Below, one piece after another: positions 22,461 to 33,000 of a DNA stretch of 64,000 nt; position 1 is the stretch's first letter; every line of letters begins with the position of its first letter. The stretch is from Paroedura picta (taxonomy: Eukaryota > Chordata > Lepidosauria > Squamata > Gekkonidae), in assembly GCF_049243985.1 (NCBI RefSeq), contig NC_135372.1, forward strand, positions 69,465,818 through 69,529,817, given 5' to 3'. A program made the translations under genes and the position numbers. A model generated the notes under the pieces. It was not told the DNA's origin and ran no database searches. It worked only from the letters and a program-made list of their open reading frames with translations.

Positions 22461-23690
22461 CTAAGGGGAACTTCTGGGCGCTCAGTCGTGTCGGGCCGTC
22501 GCAGCAAAATAAAACAGGAGTCCAGTTAGGCTGGTAGCTACCAATAGACTTCTGTTTTATATTGTAACAAAAAAGGGAGTTTGTAGACAGCAGTGGTGGT
22601 AAGAAAGGCTTACATTGTCACGCTGCATGTTCTTATATGGGCAGCAACGTGAGTTGGATTGTTATGTAGTAATAGAGCTTCGGTGCAGGGCTCGTGGGAA
22701 TATGTTAATTCATATATCACACCCACACATCTCTCTCTATATGTATGTGTATATTTGGGTATATTTATGTATATGTTCATGTGTAGATAGATATCTCAAG
22801 TAGGGTTCCCAAAAGTTTTCTACTTAGTGAGCATGCCCCTTTTTGGTGTCCATCCTCTTTTGGGCCCTTTTAAAAATACACTGATGAAAATGTTCTGTTT
22901 TGGGGTTGAAAGGTTAGGAATATTTCACAGCTAAAGTAGTTAGAGCATTTGAAATGAGATTTGTTATCGTGATCACTTGCTTGAAGTAATCATTTGGGAA
23001 ATGTGTCCTTTGCTTTTAAACATGGTAACCCTATTATAAGACTTTATATTTTTAAAAATGCAGCTTTGAGTTTAGAAAAAGGATGTGGCTTGAATTTTTT
23101 TGTTGAGCATTTATGAACTTGTTCATAGTCACAGTATTGTAGTGAAAAGTGAACATTTAGCATCACATTCAAAAACAGTAAATCCCAGAAACAACCTTTG
23201 AAATACTGTGTAATCTATCTAATGACAACTATAAATGCAAGGAATAAAGAGAGTAGCTTAGTGATGCTGTATATTTGAAGCTCTCATCTGTTATGAAACA
23301 GACATTAGGGGCAAGTGTGAAGTCCAAGTTACCCAACCTTAAATTATGTTTGACCAAATGTATGAAGTTGTCTTATCTCCTTTAAGTCCTGTTCACGTTA
23401 CAGCAAATGCACATAGATTCTGTGTTTCGTGTACATCTCATTTTTCTTTATAAGTGCATTGAGTATTATGGTCAATGCATGTACAGCTGAACATATGGTT
23501 GAACATATGCATTTGTTTGCACACTGTTGAATTACTGGTGGAAAAAGCAATCTGCATGTAGCGACTGGACAGATACTAATCCTAGATGCTTGATCCCGCA
23601 TTGATCCTGATGGCTCCTTCCAACTCTATGATTATATGACCCTTTCCCACTTGTATTAATTTTGGGGATGTTTTCCACTGGAATTCTTTC
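22461..23690 (+). other. probable CRYZ 5' UTR intron, left part
   Basis: AT-rich. A retroelement end (gatggctccttccaactctatgatt) lies at about 23608. No exon was recognised. Confidence 0.4.
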
Positions 23691-23697
23691 TCTAGAG

Positions 23698-24744
23698 CTT
23701 GAGGTTAAACATTAATTCCCTTTCAGAATCACTAATCCAGAAGGGTCCAACAATTAAAATATTAGGTGTTTTTTGTGAAGCAAATGTCAACATTGCTAGG
23801 GTGATGTAAGAGATGGAAAATGGGAATGTAAAAATAGGGGGGTTTATATTAGCGATAATTCTTAGACTAGGGTTAGGGTTAGCTTAGATATGGGTCCAGA
23901 TGAGGCTTTTGTAAGTTTAGTGGGAGCTTTAGAGTTGGGAAAGGTGTTGTGACATAGTTAGGAAAGGCTATGGAATGTATAATTACCTTTTGACATTGTA
24001 TATATAAAAATATAGGGATTTATATCAGTGTGAATTCTCAGGCTAGGGTTAGGGTTAGCTTAGATATGGGTCCTTTTGAGGAGCTTGTAGGTTTAGTGGG
24101 AGTGTTAGGGGTGGAAATGATGTTGTGACATGGTTTGGAAACTGGAAAGTATAAGTATTTTTGACATAATTGTAGATGTAAAAATATAGGGATTTATAAT
24201 AGCGTAGATCCTCAGGCAAGGGTTAGCTTAGATATGGGTCCTGATGGGGAGTGTTTAGGTTTAATGGGAGTCCAACAATTGAGCTTAAACATTAATTCCC
24301 TTTCAGAATCACTAATCCAGAAGGGTCCAACAATTAAAATATTAGCTGTTTTTTGTGATGCAAGTGTCAACATTACTAGGGTGATGTAAGATGCCATGGT
24401 TTGGCAATGCTGTGGAATGTATTAGTGTTTTTGACATTGTATTACATCGAAAAAATAGGGGAATTTATATTAGTCTAAATTCTCGGGTTAGGGTTAGCTT
24501 ATATATGGGTCTGGATGGGGCTTATCTAAGTTTAGTGGTAGCTTTAGGGTTGGGAAAGGTGTTGCGACATGGTTAGGAAAGCCTATGGAATGTATACCTT
24601 TTTACATTATTGTATATATAAAAATATAGGGATTTATATCAGCGTGAATTCTTCGGCTAGGGCTAGGGTTAGCTTAGACATGGGTCCTGTTGAGGAGGTT
24701 GTAGGTTTAGTGGGAGTGTTCGGATTGGGAAAGGTGTTGTGACA
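23698..24744 (+). repeat. higher-order tandem repeat with telomere-like motifs
   Basis: A monomer of about 175 bases contains gggttagggttagctta, gatatgggtcc, tttagtgggag and aaggtgttgtgacatgg. It occurs five times, with gggttagctta at 23876, 24052, 24220, 24491 and 24666. A 120-base unit (ttaaacattaattccctttc, 23705) recurs at 24285, so the block is unit-m-m-m / unit-m-m with a larger period of about 580-615 bases. Confidence 0.9.
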
Positions 24745-25165
24745 TGGTTTGGAAAGGGTTGAGGTGGGAGGCGGTGAGTTTTCGAACCCCTTTGCACTCC
24801 TATGTGGGGTGCCACAAGGGGTGGTACTCTCCCCCACCTTGTTTAACATCTACATTCGGTCAGTTGGTCCGGAGCTGTGGGCTGGGATGTCATCAGTATA
24901 CGGACGACACCCAGCTCTATCTCCTGATGGATGGCCAGCCGGATGTCCCCCCTGATATATTCGCCAGTTGTTTGGAAGTGGTAGCTGGATGGATTGGGAA
25001 GAGTCGCCTGAAACTCAACCCCTCCAAAGTGGAGGTCCTGTGGCTGGGTCGAAGGGGACAGGAACAGAAAGTGCGTCTTCCCTGTCTGGATGGGGTGCAA
25101 CTGACATCTGTACCACAAGCTAGGCATTTGGGAGTGACTTGATGCATCCCTTTCTATGGAGGCTT
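24745..25165 (+). mobile_element. CR1-type LINE fragment (RT domain)
   Basis: The translations GVPQGVVLSPTLFNIYIR and, in another frame, GLGCHQYTDDTQLYLLMDG and LKLNPSKVEVLWLGRRG show the RT core with at least one frameshift. The catalytic motif reads YTDD rather than YADD. It is truncated at both ends and begins at the tandem repeat boundary. Confidence 0.88.
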
Positions 25166-25169
25166 ACTG

Positions 25170-25660
25170 ACCATTGATAAACGCATCTGGTCAGTGGTGG
25201 CATTAGTATGTATGTGCACTTGGATTTTAATGAGGCTACATTTCTAGCCTTGGGTTTTTAAATTTTAATATGTATTAATATTTATTTTACAACTCATTTT
25301 ACCCTACAGAGGTACATTTCCCTTATTTTGACCCTTTTTTTTTGAGTGGAGGTGGCTTTTTATACTCCAACATGTAATAACTGGCATTAACCACTAGAAA
25401 TAAATTTGGTTGAATGTGTAGTGGCAAGCTTTAGCTGTCCTAGTGCATATTTTAGGGAAATGTGTATAAATGTTTCCTAAGGTTCATTGAAGTGGATTTA
25501 AAAAAATATGGTTCTTAAACATTGCATACTAAAACCATTGCCATTTCTTTTGCATTTGAGATGACATACATCAAGCTGGCAGTAAACATTCACCTTTCCC
25601 CTGATAACTAGCAGCATTGATGGGATCTGAATGGGCTGAACTAATGATAATATACCAAGA
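25170..25660. other. unremarkable upstream CRYZ DNA
   Basis: AT-rich; no exon or repeat was recognised. Confidence 0.45.
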
Positions 25661-25664
25661 ACAA

Positions 25665-26562
25665 GGGCCTTTTCGCACGGGGATCTTTGTTGCAAATTGT
25701 TTGCGGAATGAAAAATCGCTATTTAAAATAGTGGAATTCGTCGTTATGCACACCTGCCTTTGTAGTGGAATCAGTTGCGTTTTTTAGCGTTTCCCACAGG
25801 CTTCCGGTCTCGGCAGAAATCGCTAGAAAGGAAGCGCTATTGCCAAGCTCGTCCCGCCCCTGGCCGTCAAGCAGCCAATGGGCAGCCGTTAGCATGCTCC
25901 CAAACAGCCCCTTTCCCTTTAAGAAAGGTTTTTTTTAAAAAAAAAAACAGACCCATAGCAACGAATCTAGGTAGATTCGTTGCAACGGAGAGACCCATCC
26001 AGCTGCCTAATGTGAGCTGTCGTTTGATTGTATGATCGTTGGCACGCTGCCTCGAGTGATAAAAAAAAAATCCCCCCCCTCTCACGGGCCCGATTTTCGG
26101 CTGAATTAATGTGTAAAAAATAAAGGGACTTTATTTCAGCAAACGGGCTTTTATGTGGTTTGTGCTTAGTGACTAAAGGTGAAGGACTGAAGCCAGGGAA
26201 GCCTCTAAACAGAAAGAGGCTCGCTGGTGCGTTTATCCCCGCTCGCTCGGAGAAACAAAAATGGCGATCGCTTCGCCGGAAGTTTGGAGGACAGGCTCAG
26301 GAGGAGGGACTTTGAAGAACCCGCAACAATGGTAACGCACAGGTCTTTAGCGCTATTGTTGCAGATTGGTTGCAGGAGTGTATCGCTATCCGGAGGGTGA
26401 ATCCACTTTTCTGGATTCCCCTGAAAGCGCTACAACGAAGCGCTTTTTGCGGGTCGGTTTCAGGATTGTTGCAGATTGTCTACGACGTCGTGGGTTATGG
26501 CAAATTAGTAGCGTTTCCAATTAGCAACCATTGTGCTATTTTGAAGCCGTGCGAAATGGCCC
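25665..26562. mobile_element. non-autonomous DNA transposon with GGGCC-TTTTCGCACGG ends
   Basis: Left end GGGCCTTTTCGCACGG (25665-25680) and right end CCGTGCGAAATGGCCC (26547-26562) are inverted repeats with one mismatch in 16. Similarity continues more weakly inward (ttgttgcaaattgtttgc against ggttgctaattgg). There is no transposase frame. The interior is GC- and CpG-rich and includes aaaatggcgatcgc at 26259-26272. No target duplication was seen, so the superfamily is open. Confidence 0.75.
25959..25982. repeat. perfect 11-bp inverted repeat
   Basis: caacgaatcta and tagattcgttg are separated by gg, inside the DNA transposon. Confidence 0.9.
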
Positions 26563-26947
26563 CAAATATTATTCTGCTCCTGTTCAGTGTAGAATGGACT
26601 AATTATCTTTTAATTTTTTTTAAGTACAATTTTCTGAAGATGGGACCCCCCCCCCCCAGATACCTTATTTCCAAGCTGATAGGTTTATTTGAATGCATTT
26701 TAACATGCTTGATGTATTGTATAATTTCAGTTTCTTTTCCACATTAGTTGATCGTATTTTTCCCCTTTCTTTGCAAGCTAAAGAAAACCCCAAAAGCAAC
26801 ACATTGTGGAATAGAATGAAATGCGTGGTGAACCTCTGATTTACATTTCAGAAGAGCAAGATTTTTTTTTCATACTTTCCCTTTGAAGTGGAAAAAGCAC
26901 TGAAGATTAACACTCCGAATCTTTATCATTTGAGTTTCCAAGTTACT
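26563..26947 (+). other. sequence before CRYZ coding exon 1
   Basis: It ends in a T-rich tract with AG at 26887-26888 and another AG at 26941-26942, candidate acceptors for splicing the 5' UTR to the coding exon. A poly-C run lies at about 26646-26657. Confidence 0.5.
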
Positions 26948-27058
26948 ATGGCAACAGGGAGAGCTGTGATGAGAGCTGTCAGAGTGTTTGAATTTGGTGG
27001 CCCTGAAGTGCTGAAGCTGCAGTCAGATGTCTCCTTGCCAGTTCCAAAAGCCAACCAG
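26948..27058 (+). CDS. CRYZ: CRYZ coding exon 1
   Basis: This exon encodes residues 1-37, [18 protein letters not shown] through KANQ. The ATG was chosen because it aligns with the human start [18 protein letters not shown]. The upstream frame has only a GTG (26888) and sits in a splice-acceptor tract, with possible AG ends at 26888 and 26942. The donor is cag|gtgaaa. Confidence 0.97.
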
Positions 27059-30000
27059 GTGAAAGTGAATGCCTTAAGTTGAGATTTAAATAAATGGAAT
27101 TTTATTGTTTAACTAATTCATAATAAATTCTGATAAAATTATACAAAAGACATGTCTGCAGAAGAAAAATAGATCCAGTATGAAAGAATAGCACACATTA
27201 TTGTTTAAAATGAAACTTTTCCATCAGCAACTGAATGACTGATGTAAAACTAGAAGCTGACTTTATGTACTTACATATGAACAACTTACACATCTGTAAC
27301 CGCTCCGTGGTAAAAAATAAAGGAGTAAGCCCTGTGTGGGAGGAGTTGGTCCGGGATGAGGAAGCCCACCGATTGGGGTCTTGCCCCTGAACTGACAAGC
27401 AGAGGGCCCAATTGGCTGGCGCAAAGCAGCCGATTGGGCCCTCCCCTTGACAGCCTGCCTCCCGGACTGCCCACCCTCCACTGGAGCCTGCCTTGACCTG
27501 CCGGCCGCCATTTCAAGTCTCACGGCTGCCGAGGAACGTCACCACCCGACCGCCCTACCCTCCCAGGTGGCGTGCAGCCCGCTGGCCCCGCCACACCCCG
27601 ACTTCGCCTGGAGGCCGACAAGCCGTTTGCCCGGCCGCATGCCTTCCCAACCGCCCACCATAGCCTGCTTTCGCCTGCTCGCCGCACTTCCATGCCTGTA
27701 CGCCGCCAACGCACGTTGCCCACCCACCCTGCTCTCCCATGCGCCTCCAAGAGCACTGACCGCGCCGCGCCCAGACTTCCCCACGGAACCGTCGAAGCGC
27801 TTCGCCACCCGGCCGACTCCCGATCCGCCCACCCCCCACTACAGCCCGCCTTCGCCTCCAGCCCACTATTGTGAGCCTGCCGGATGCCCAGCCACGTTGT
27901 CGCCTACCCTCCAATGCGGCCCGGGAGCGCCGGCCCCACTGCTGCCCCAAATTGCCTGGGACCCGACGAGGCAAGTTCCCAGCCACCCACTCAGCTCCGC
28001 TGCCGCTTTCCGCTACGCCTTCTCCCTCCCGACAAGCCCTCCCCATCCCCACTCACCTCCCCATTCGCCCCCCCACTTCACACCCCTCCCCATCTACACG
28101 CGGCTCCGCTGCTGCTTCCCGCCACCCGTTCTCCCCCCCTCCAAAGGCCTCCTCATACCCAATCACCTCCACGTTCTCACCCCCTGCCAAGCCTTTCCCA
28201 CCACCCATTTTCCCCCCTAACACTCCCGAGCCCTCCCCATCCCCGGTCACCTCTGCATTCTCCCCCCCAGCTCCCAATCTCTCTCTACGCTGACCTCCGC
28301 TGACACTTCTCTGCCCCGCCTTCTACACCCTCTGCCGCCTCTCCCATACCCCACCCATCCCTGCTTGCCTCCGTCCTCACTTCTACGCCCCACGTTCTCC
28401 ACCCCCATGCCGCTTCCTGCCTTCCACCGGACTCTTCGTCCTCCATTCCTTCCTTCCTCCTTTCTCCCTCTCTAATTGACTTTCATTCCCTCTTCCTTCA
28501 TCTCTTCCTCCCTCTCTCTCTCTCTCTCTCCCTCCCTCTCTCTTTCTCTCTCTCTCTCTCACTGGCTTCCTTCTGCCCCTCCAGCCAAACATACCGCTAG
28601 TGCCCGCTGCATTTGGGGTGCAGCGGGCTTAATTTCTAGTTATATATATTATTTACAAAGCATGCATGTAAAAACATCCAGTTGCTTTTGGCTGTAGAAT
28701 TGTTCAGCACATGCCATTTTCTTCTTCAGGTTCTGATTAAAGTTTATACCTGTGGCGTTAACCCAGTGGAGACCTATATTCGTTCTGGGACTTACGCTAG
28801 AAAGCCAGCTTTGCCTTACACACCAGGTTCTGATGTGGCTGGGGTAATAGAAGCGGTTGGAGAAGATGTAACTGCTTTCAAGGTATTGTTTACCATCAAG
28901 CTGTTCATTTCCTATGTATAGACTTGGATTTCGATCCAGTGGAAAACTTCTGTTGATGGAAGGGAATAGCTTTTTACTGATTCCAAGCATATGCCAACTA
29001 TTGAAGACAGTTGTTGGTAACTAATTTTATTTGGATTTTTATACCATCCTTCCATACGGCTCTGAGTGGTTAATTAAAACCCATCATGTAGCATGAGGTA
29101 ATATCAGAAGAACTATGAACAAGATGGAACTTTCCTACTTCTCCCTCCCTCCCTGAAGTTCTACTTCTGAAGAAATGCTTATACTCACAATGGGAATAAA
29201 CTAAGAACATAAAATATGTCCTGCTGTATCAGACCATCTAGTCCAGCATCCTATCTCACACAGTGGTCAGCCAGTTTGTCTGGCAGTCCAACAACAGGGA
29301 ATAGAGATTAATGATGTTGCCTTCTAGCGCCAGTATTCAGAGGGTTCTGGTGTAGGATCCCAAGTACGTTGCCCATTAAGTGTTTTTAGAAGGTAAGAGG
29401 GTCCAGGTGGTGTTCTTGTCCAGCAGGACTTTTGATTAGCTATTGGAGATCTTATTGGCTGTGAAAATTTTAAGAAGAAGAAGAGTTGGTTCTTATATGC
29501 CACTTTTCCCTACCCGAAGGAGGCTCAAAGTGGCTTACAGTCACCTTCCCATTCCTCTCCCCTGTGGGGTGGGTGAGGCTGAGAGAGCCCTGATATCACT
29601 GCCCGGTCAGAACAGTTTTATCAGTGCCGTGGCGAGCCCAAGGTCACCCAGCTGGTTGCATGTGAGGGAGCGCAAAATCAGACCTGGCATGCCAGATTAG
29701 AAGTCCGCACTCCTAACCACTACACCAAATTGGCCCTGAAGAAGCTGCTTCAACAGCACCTGCCACCACAGGATAACGATCTATATACTGTGTGAGTAAA
29801 TAGAAGCTGCCTGAACTCAAGAAAACATGTTCAAATATGTCAATTTTAAAAGATAACCTGTTAAACAGAGCTTCTGCATGAAATGTTGCTGCGTTACTAT
29901 TAGAATTAGACATGACCTTACTCCCTGCTATTTTGTAGTTTCTGCTGCCTCCTATATCAGGCATTTTAAAGATACTTTTGCTCCCAATGTCAGAAATCCA

Positions 30001-33000
30001 AAGGTGACTGCAGGCTTAAAAATTTGGGAATTCTGCCCTAGTGGAAGGAAGAAATTGAAAAGAAAATCTTTTTTCCCACTTTGCCAATGGAAGTGTCCTT
30101 CTACTGGTAGAAAATAACAGCCAGATAATGCACCCTGTTTTGTATCTGCAAAACCATGGCCGAGAGCCAAATCTATCAGTTTTAGATCCCTTCAAAGAGA
30201 CGGTCATTTGTCAAACCAGTCTGAAAAACTGAGCTGCTTATGAGCTAGCAGATTCAATGGAGAAGACAAAATAATATCTGCTTTCTAGCAGATTTTTTAA
30301 AAAATCACTTCAATCTTGCAAGGCACTTTGGAGAAGTCTTTCTAACAACCAACATTCATGTGAAACTGGATAGATCATAGACTTGCATTCTTTCTCTGTA
30401 ATTACTTAAATTGTTGTAATGGTAAGGAAGACTAATTCAGCATGTCAAGTACAATGGCATTGTCCTGTTCAGAAGTCCCAAACATGCTGCTATCTTCATT
30501 TCCATTATTTGAGTTTGTGAATGACCCCACTTAGGATTTTGAGCTAAGTATTGCTTGCCAAAAAGAAGGAATGTTTAAAGTATCAAGAGCTGCCTAAAAT
30601 GTTTTTCTTTCTGTTAAATTGTTAAAATTGTGGTAAGTTGCACCTCTTGTTATTTCTGGTGTTTTATGGATTTGCTGATTTGTGTATTCTAGGTATAGAT
30701 GGGATAGCTGCCTAGCATAGTTCTTCTGTTATCCTATCACCTATAAGAGAATTTTATTTCTTTTGTGAAAATGCTTCTTAATATTTAAATTTCAAATTAT
30801 GGAACACAGTTCGTCACAACGATTCACTTGTTGCTTGTTTTTTTCTACCAGAACGGAGACAGGGTTTTTACTCTTGGTACCATTTCTGGTGGCTATGCAG
30901 AGTATACCGTTGCCTCAGTTGACACAGTCTTTCCCTTGTCTGATCAACTGGATTTCAAGCAAGGCGCAGCTCTTGGAATTCCATATTTTACTGCATTCCA
31001 TGCTCTCTTTCAAAAGTAAGATGTCACATGCTGAAATTGGTCATAGGCAATTCAAATAGAGACTCTTTCCTCCTTATCGTTGGGATCATATGTGTTCCCT
31101 ATCATTCTTCTTATGAATTAATTTCCCATAATTGTGTAGGGGATGTAGAGCTGGCATAAAAGAAAAACACTTTTGAAGTTGAGGAACAACATGAAGAAAA
31201 TCTTGATGGCATCTGCATATAAGAAACTTGTTCTGTTGGCAATACAGCTCGGGAAGTTGTGATCTGAAGGAAGTGGGTTACTGAGTATTCTAGAGCAGTG
31301 GTCCCCAACCCGCGGGCCTTGGTGCCGGGCCGCGGCTCCTTCTTCCCTCCCCCCCCGAAGCGAGAAGCTCGCCAGGCCGCGAGCAAATCGGCCGCCAAAG
31401 CAGCCGATTAGCTTGCGGCCCGGCAAGCTTCTTGTTTCGGGAGGGGGGGGAAGAGAAGCTTGCCGAGCCGCAAGCTAGTCGGCCACTTTGGCGGCCGATT
31501 TGCTGGCGGCCGGGAGGGGGAGCCGCGGCCGCCGGCATGGCAGCGGCGCAAACGCGCGTGCGCGGCAGTCCGCGCACTCGCGTTTGTGCTGGGGCTGCCA
31601 CGCGTGCGTGGGCCCCCGGGCCACCCTCTCCCCCCACTCCGGAGCAGCGGTCCGTGGCAGCCAAAAGTTTGCGGACCGCTGTTCTAGAGCCTGTCACATA
31701 CCAAATTATACTGTAACTACTCGATGAAAATTAGAGACATTTGGGGAAATTCTGCTGCTGCCATGAATTTAGTACATGAACTCTAAAATACTGGAACTAT
31801 TTCCAGTTGAAAAAAACAGGTACAAAGTACACATTGAATATTGTCTTGGTTTTCATTTTTATAAGTTTATACCATGGTTGCATAGTGGAATGTAAGGTTT
31901 GTCATGTTGATGGTATGAATTTTCTTTTCAGAGGGAATGCTAAAGCAGGAGAAACCTTGTTAGTCCATGGAGCAAGTGGAGGAGTAAGTATCTTGAAAAA
32001 TTAAGGGGCTTTAATTGTAATTTTATAACATTATATAGTGATATAATCCCTACACTAGTACTAAAAATTGTGGATTGGAACTTACGTATCACCTGCAGAA
32101 GATGCTGGGCAGAGTATATCTTTCTTTCCTTGGAAATAATCTGTGAGCCCATATTGAAGATAGAGGAACCCACATAAATGATAAACATTGCAACACAAGT
32201 GGGAGTGTTGTGTAGAGGAAAACTACTGAAATCTCCCTATTAGCAGAGACTCTAGCCTCAGTAGAAATGCTGCTGTGTAAAAGGCAAGTGGGATGCTCTT
32301 GTCCGCCTTTCCCTCCTTAGTGCCAATGTGTGTGTTGTATTAGTATAAATCCTCTGATCTCTGGAATCACTTTTTTATGGCTCCCAGGTAGCAGCTGGAG
32401 AAGTAGGCAGAAAAAAAATCTGCTTCTAAAAGCTTGCCTTGAGATCCAATTGTGAGTCAGTCTTCTGTTGATTCTCTTCTGAATCTGTGGTAAATATGCA
32501 ATCCTGAGGATGTTGTCATGTTTGTCCCTGTTCTGTACATGTAGGCATCAAGAAGCCTAGATTTCTTAATGTCTTCTTTCAATAGTTTGTTAGCCTTCAG
32601 TGGTGCAGAGGGAAACCAATGGGAAATTTGTAGGTCTGTGGGTTGCTTGTGGAACTAAACAGGACTGCCTAAACAGGACTGCCCTTCCATAGTGCCTACT
32701 TTCTTCCACTTTGCCTCCAGTTTCGTAGTAGCTAAATACTTGTAAATTGTTTGATATTTAATTTTCTTCGTTGCACATTGACCAAAGCGCTTTTTTCTGT
32801 ACAAAATAGTGAGTTCGCCTTCTTACATAATAAAGGTATTCTAAGCACAGCTGCTACTGTGTTAGGAGTCTTTCAGGTGCATAGTTTTCTGCATAGTATT
32901 CCCAGACACGTATTAATGATTGTAATAATATGTTTAGTGCATTTGGATTGGCTAATGAAAGGAATCATACATTTGACAATCTTAATCCGACTTAATTACA

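Larger units (their letters stand above)
27059..28729 (+). other. CRYZ: CRYZ intron after coding exon 1
   Basis: Almost all of it is the Helitron-like element at 27293-28639. Confidence 0.8.
28883..30851 (+). other. CRYZ: CRYZ intron after coding exon 2
   Basis: It contains a retroelement fragment (29203-29355) and a SINE (29472-29735). A short minus-strand CR1 tail (ttggatttttataccatcct) lies near 29030. Nothing else was recognised. Confidence 0.8.

Noticed and set aside
23698-24744. True interstitial telomere array
   Set aside because: TTAGGG units occur only once or twice per 175-base monomer, so this is a complex tandem repeat, not a (TTAGGG)n tract.
26888-26947. N-terminal extension of CRYZ from an upstream GTG
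   Set aside because: No ATG is present, the sequence is a pyrimidine/AG acceptor region, and human CRYZ starts at the residue matching 26948.
27447-28220. 257-codon proline-rich open frame
   Set aside because: It lies in C-rich Helitron-like cargo where stops are rare on several frames of both strands. There is no known domain and composition is low complexity; a transposon interior in an intron is the better explanation.
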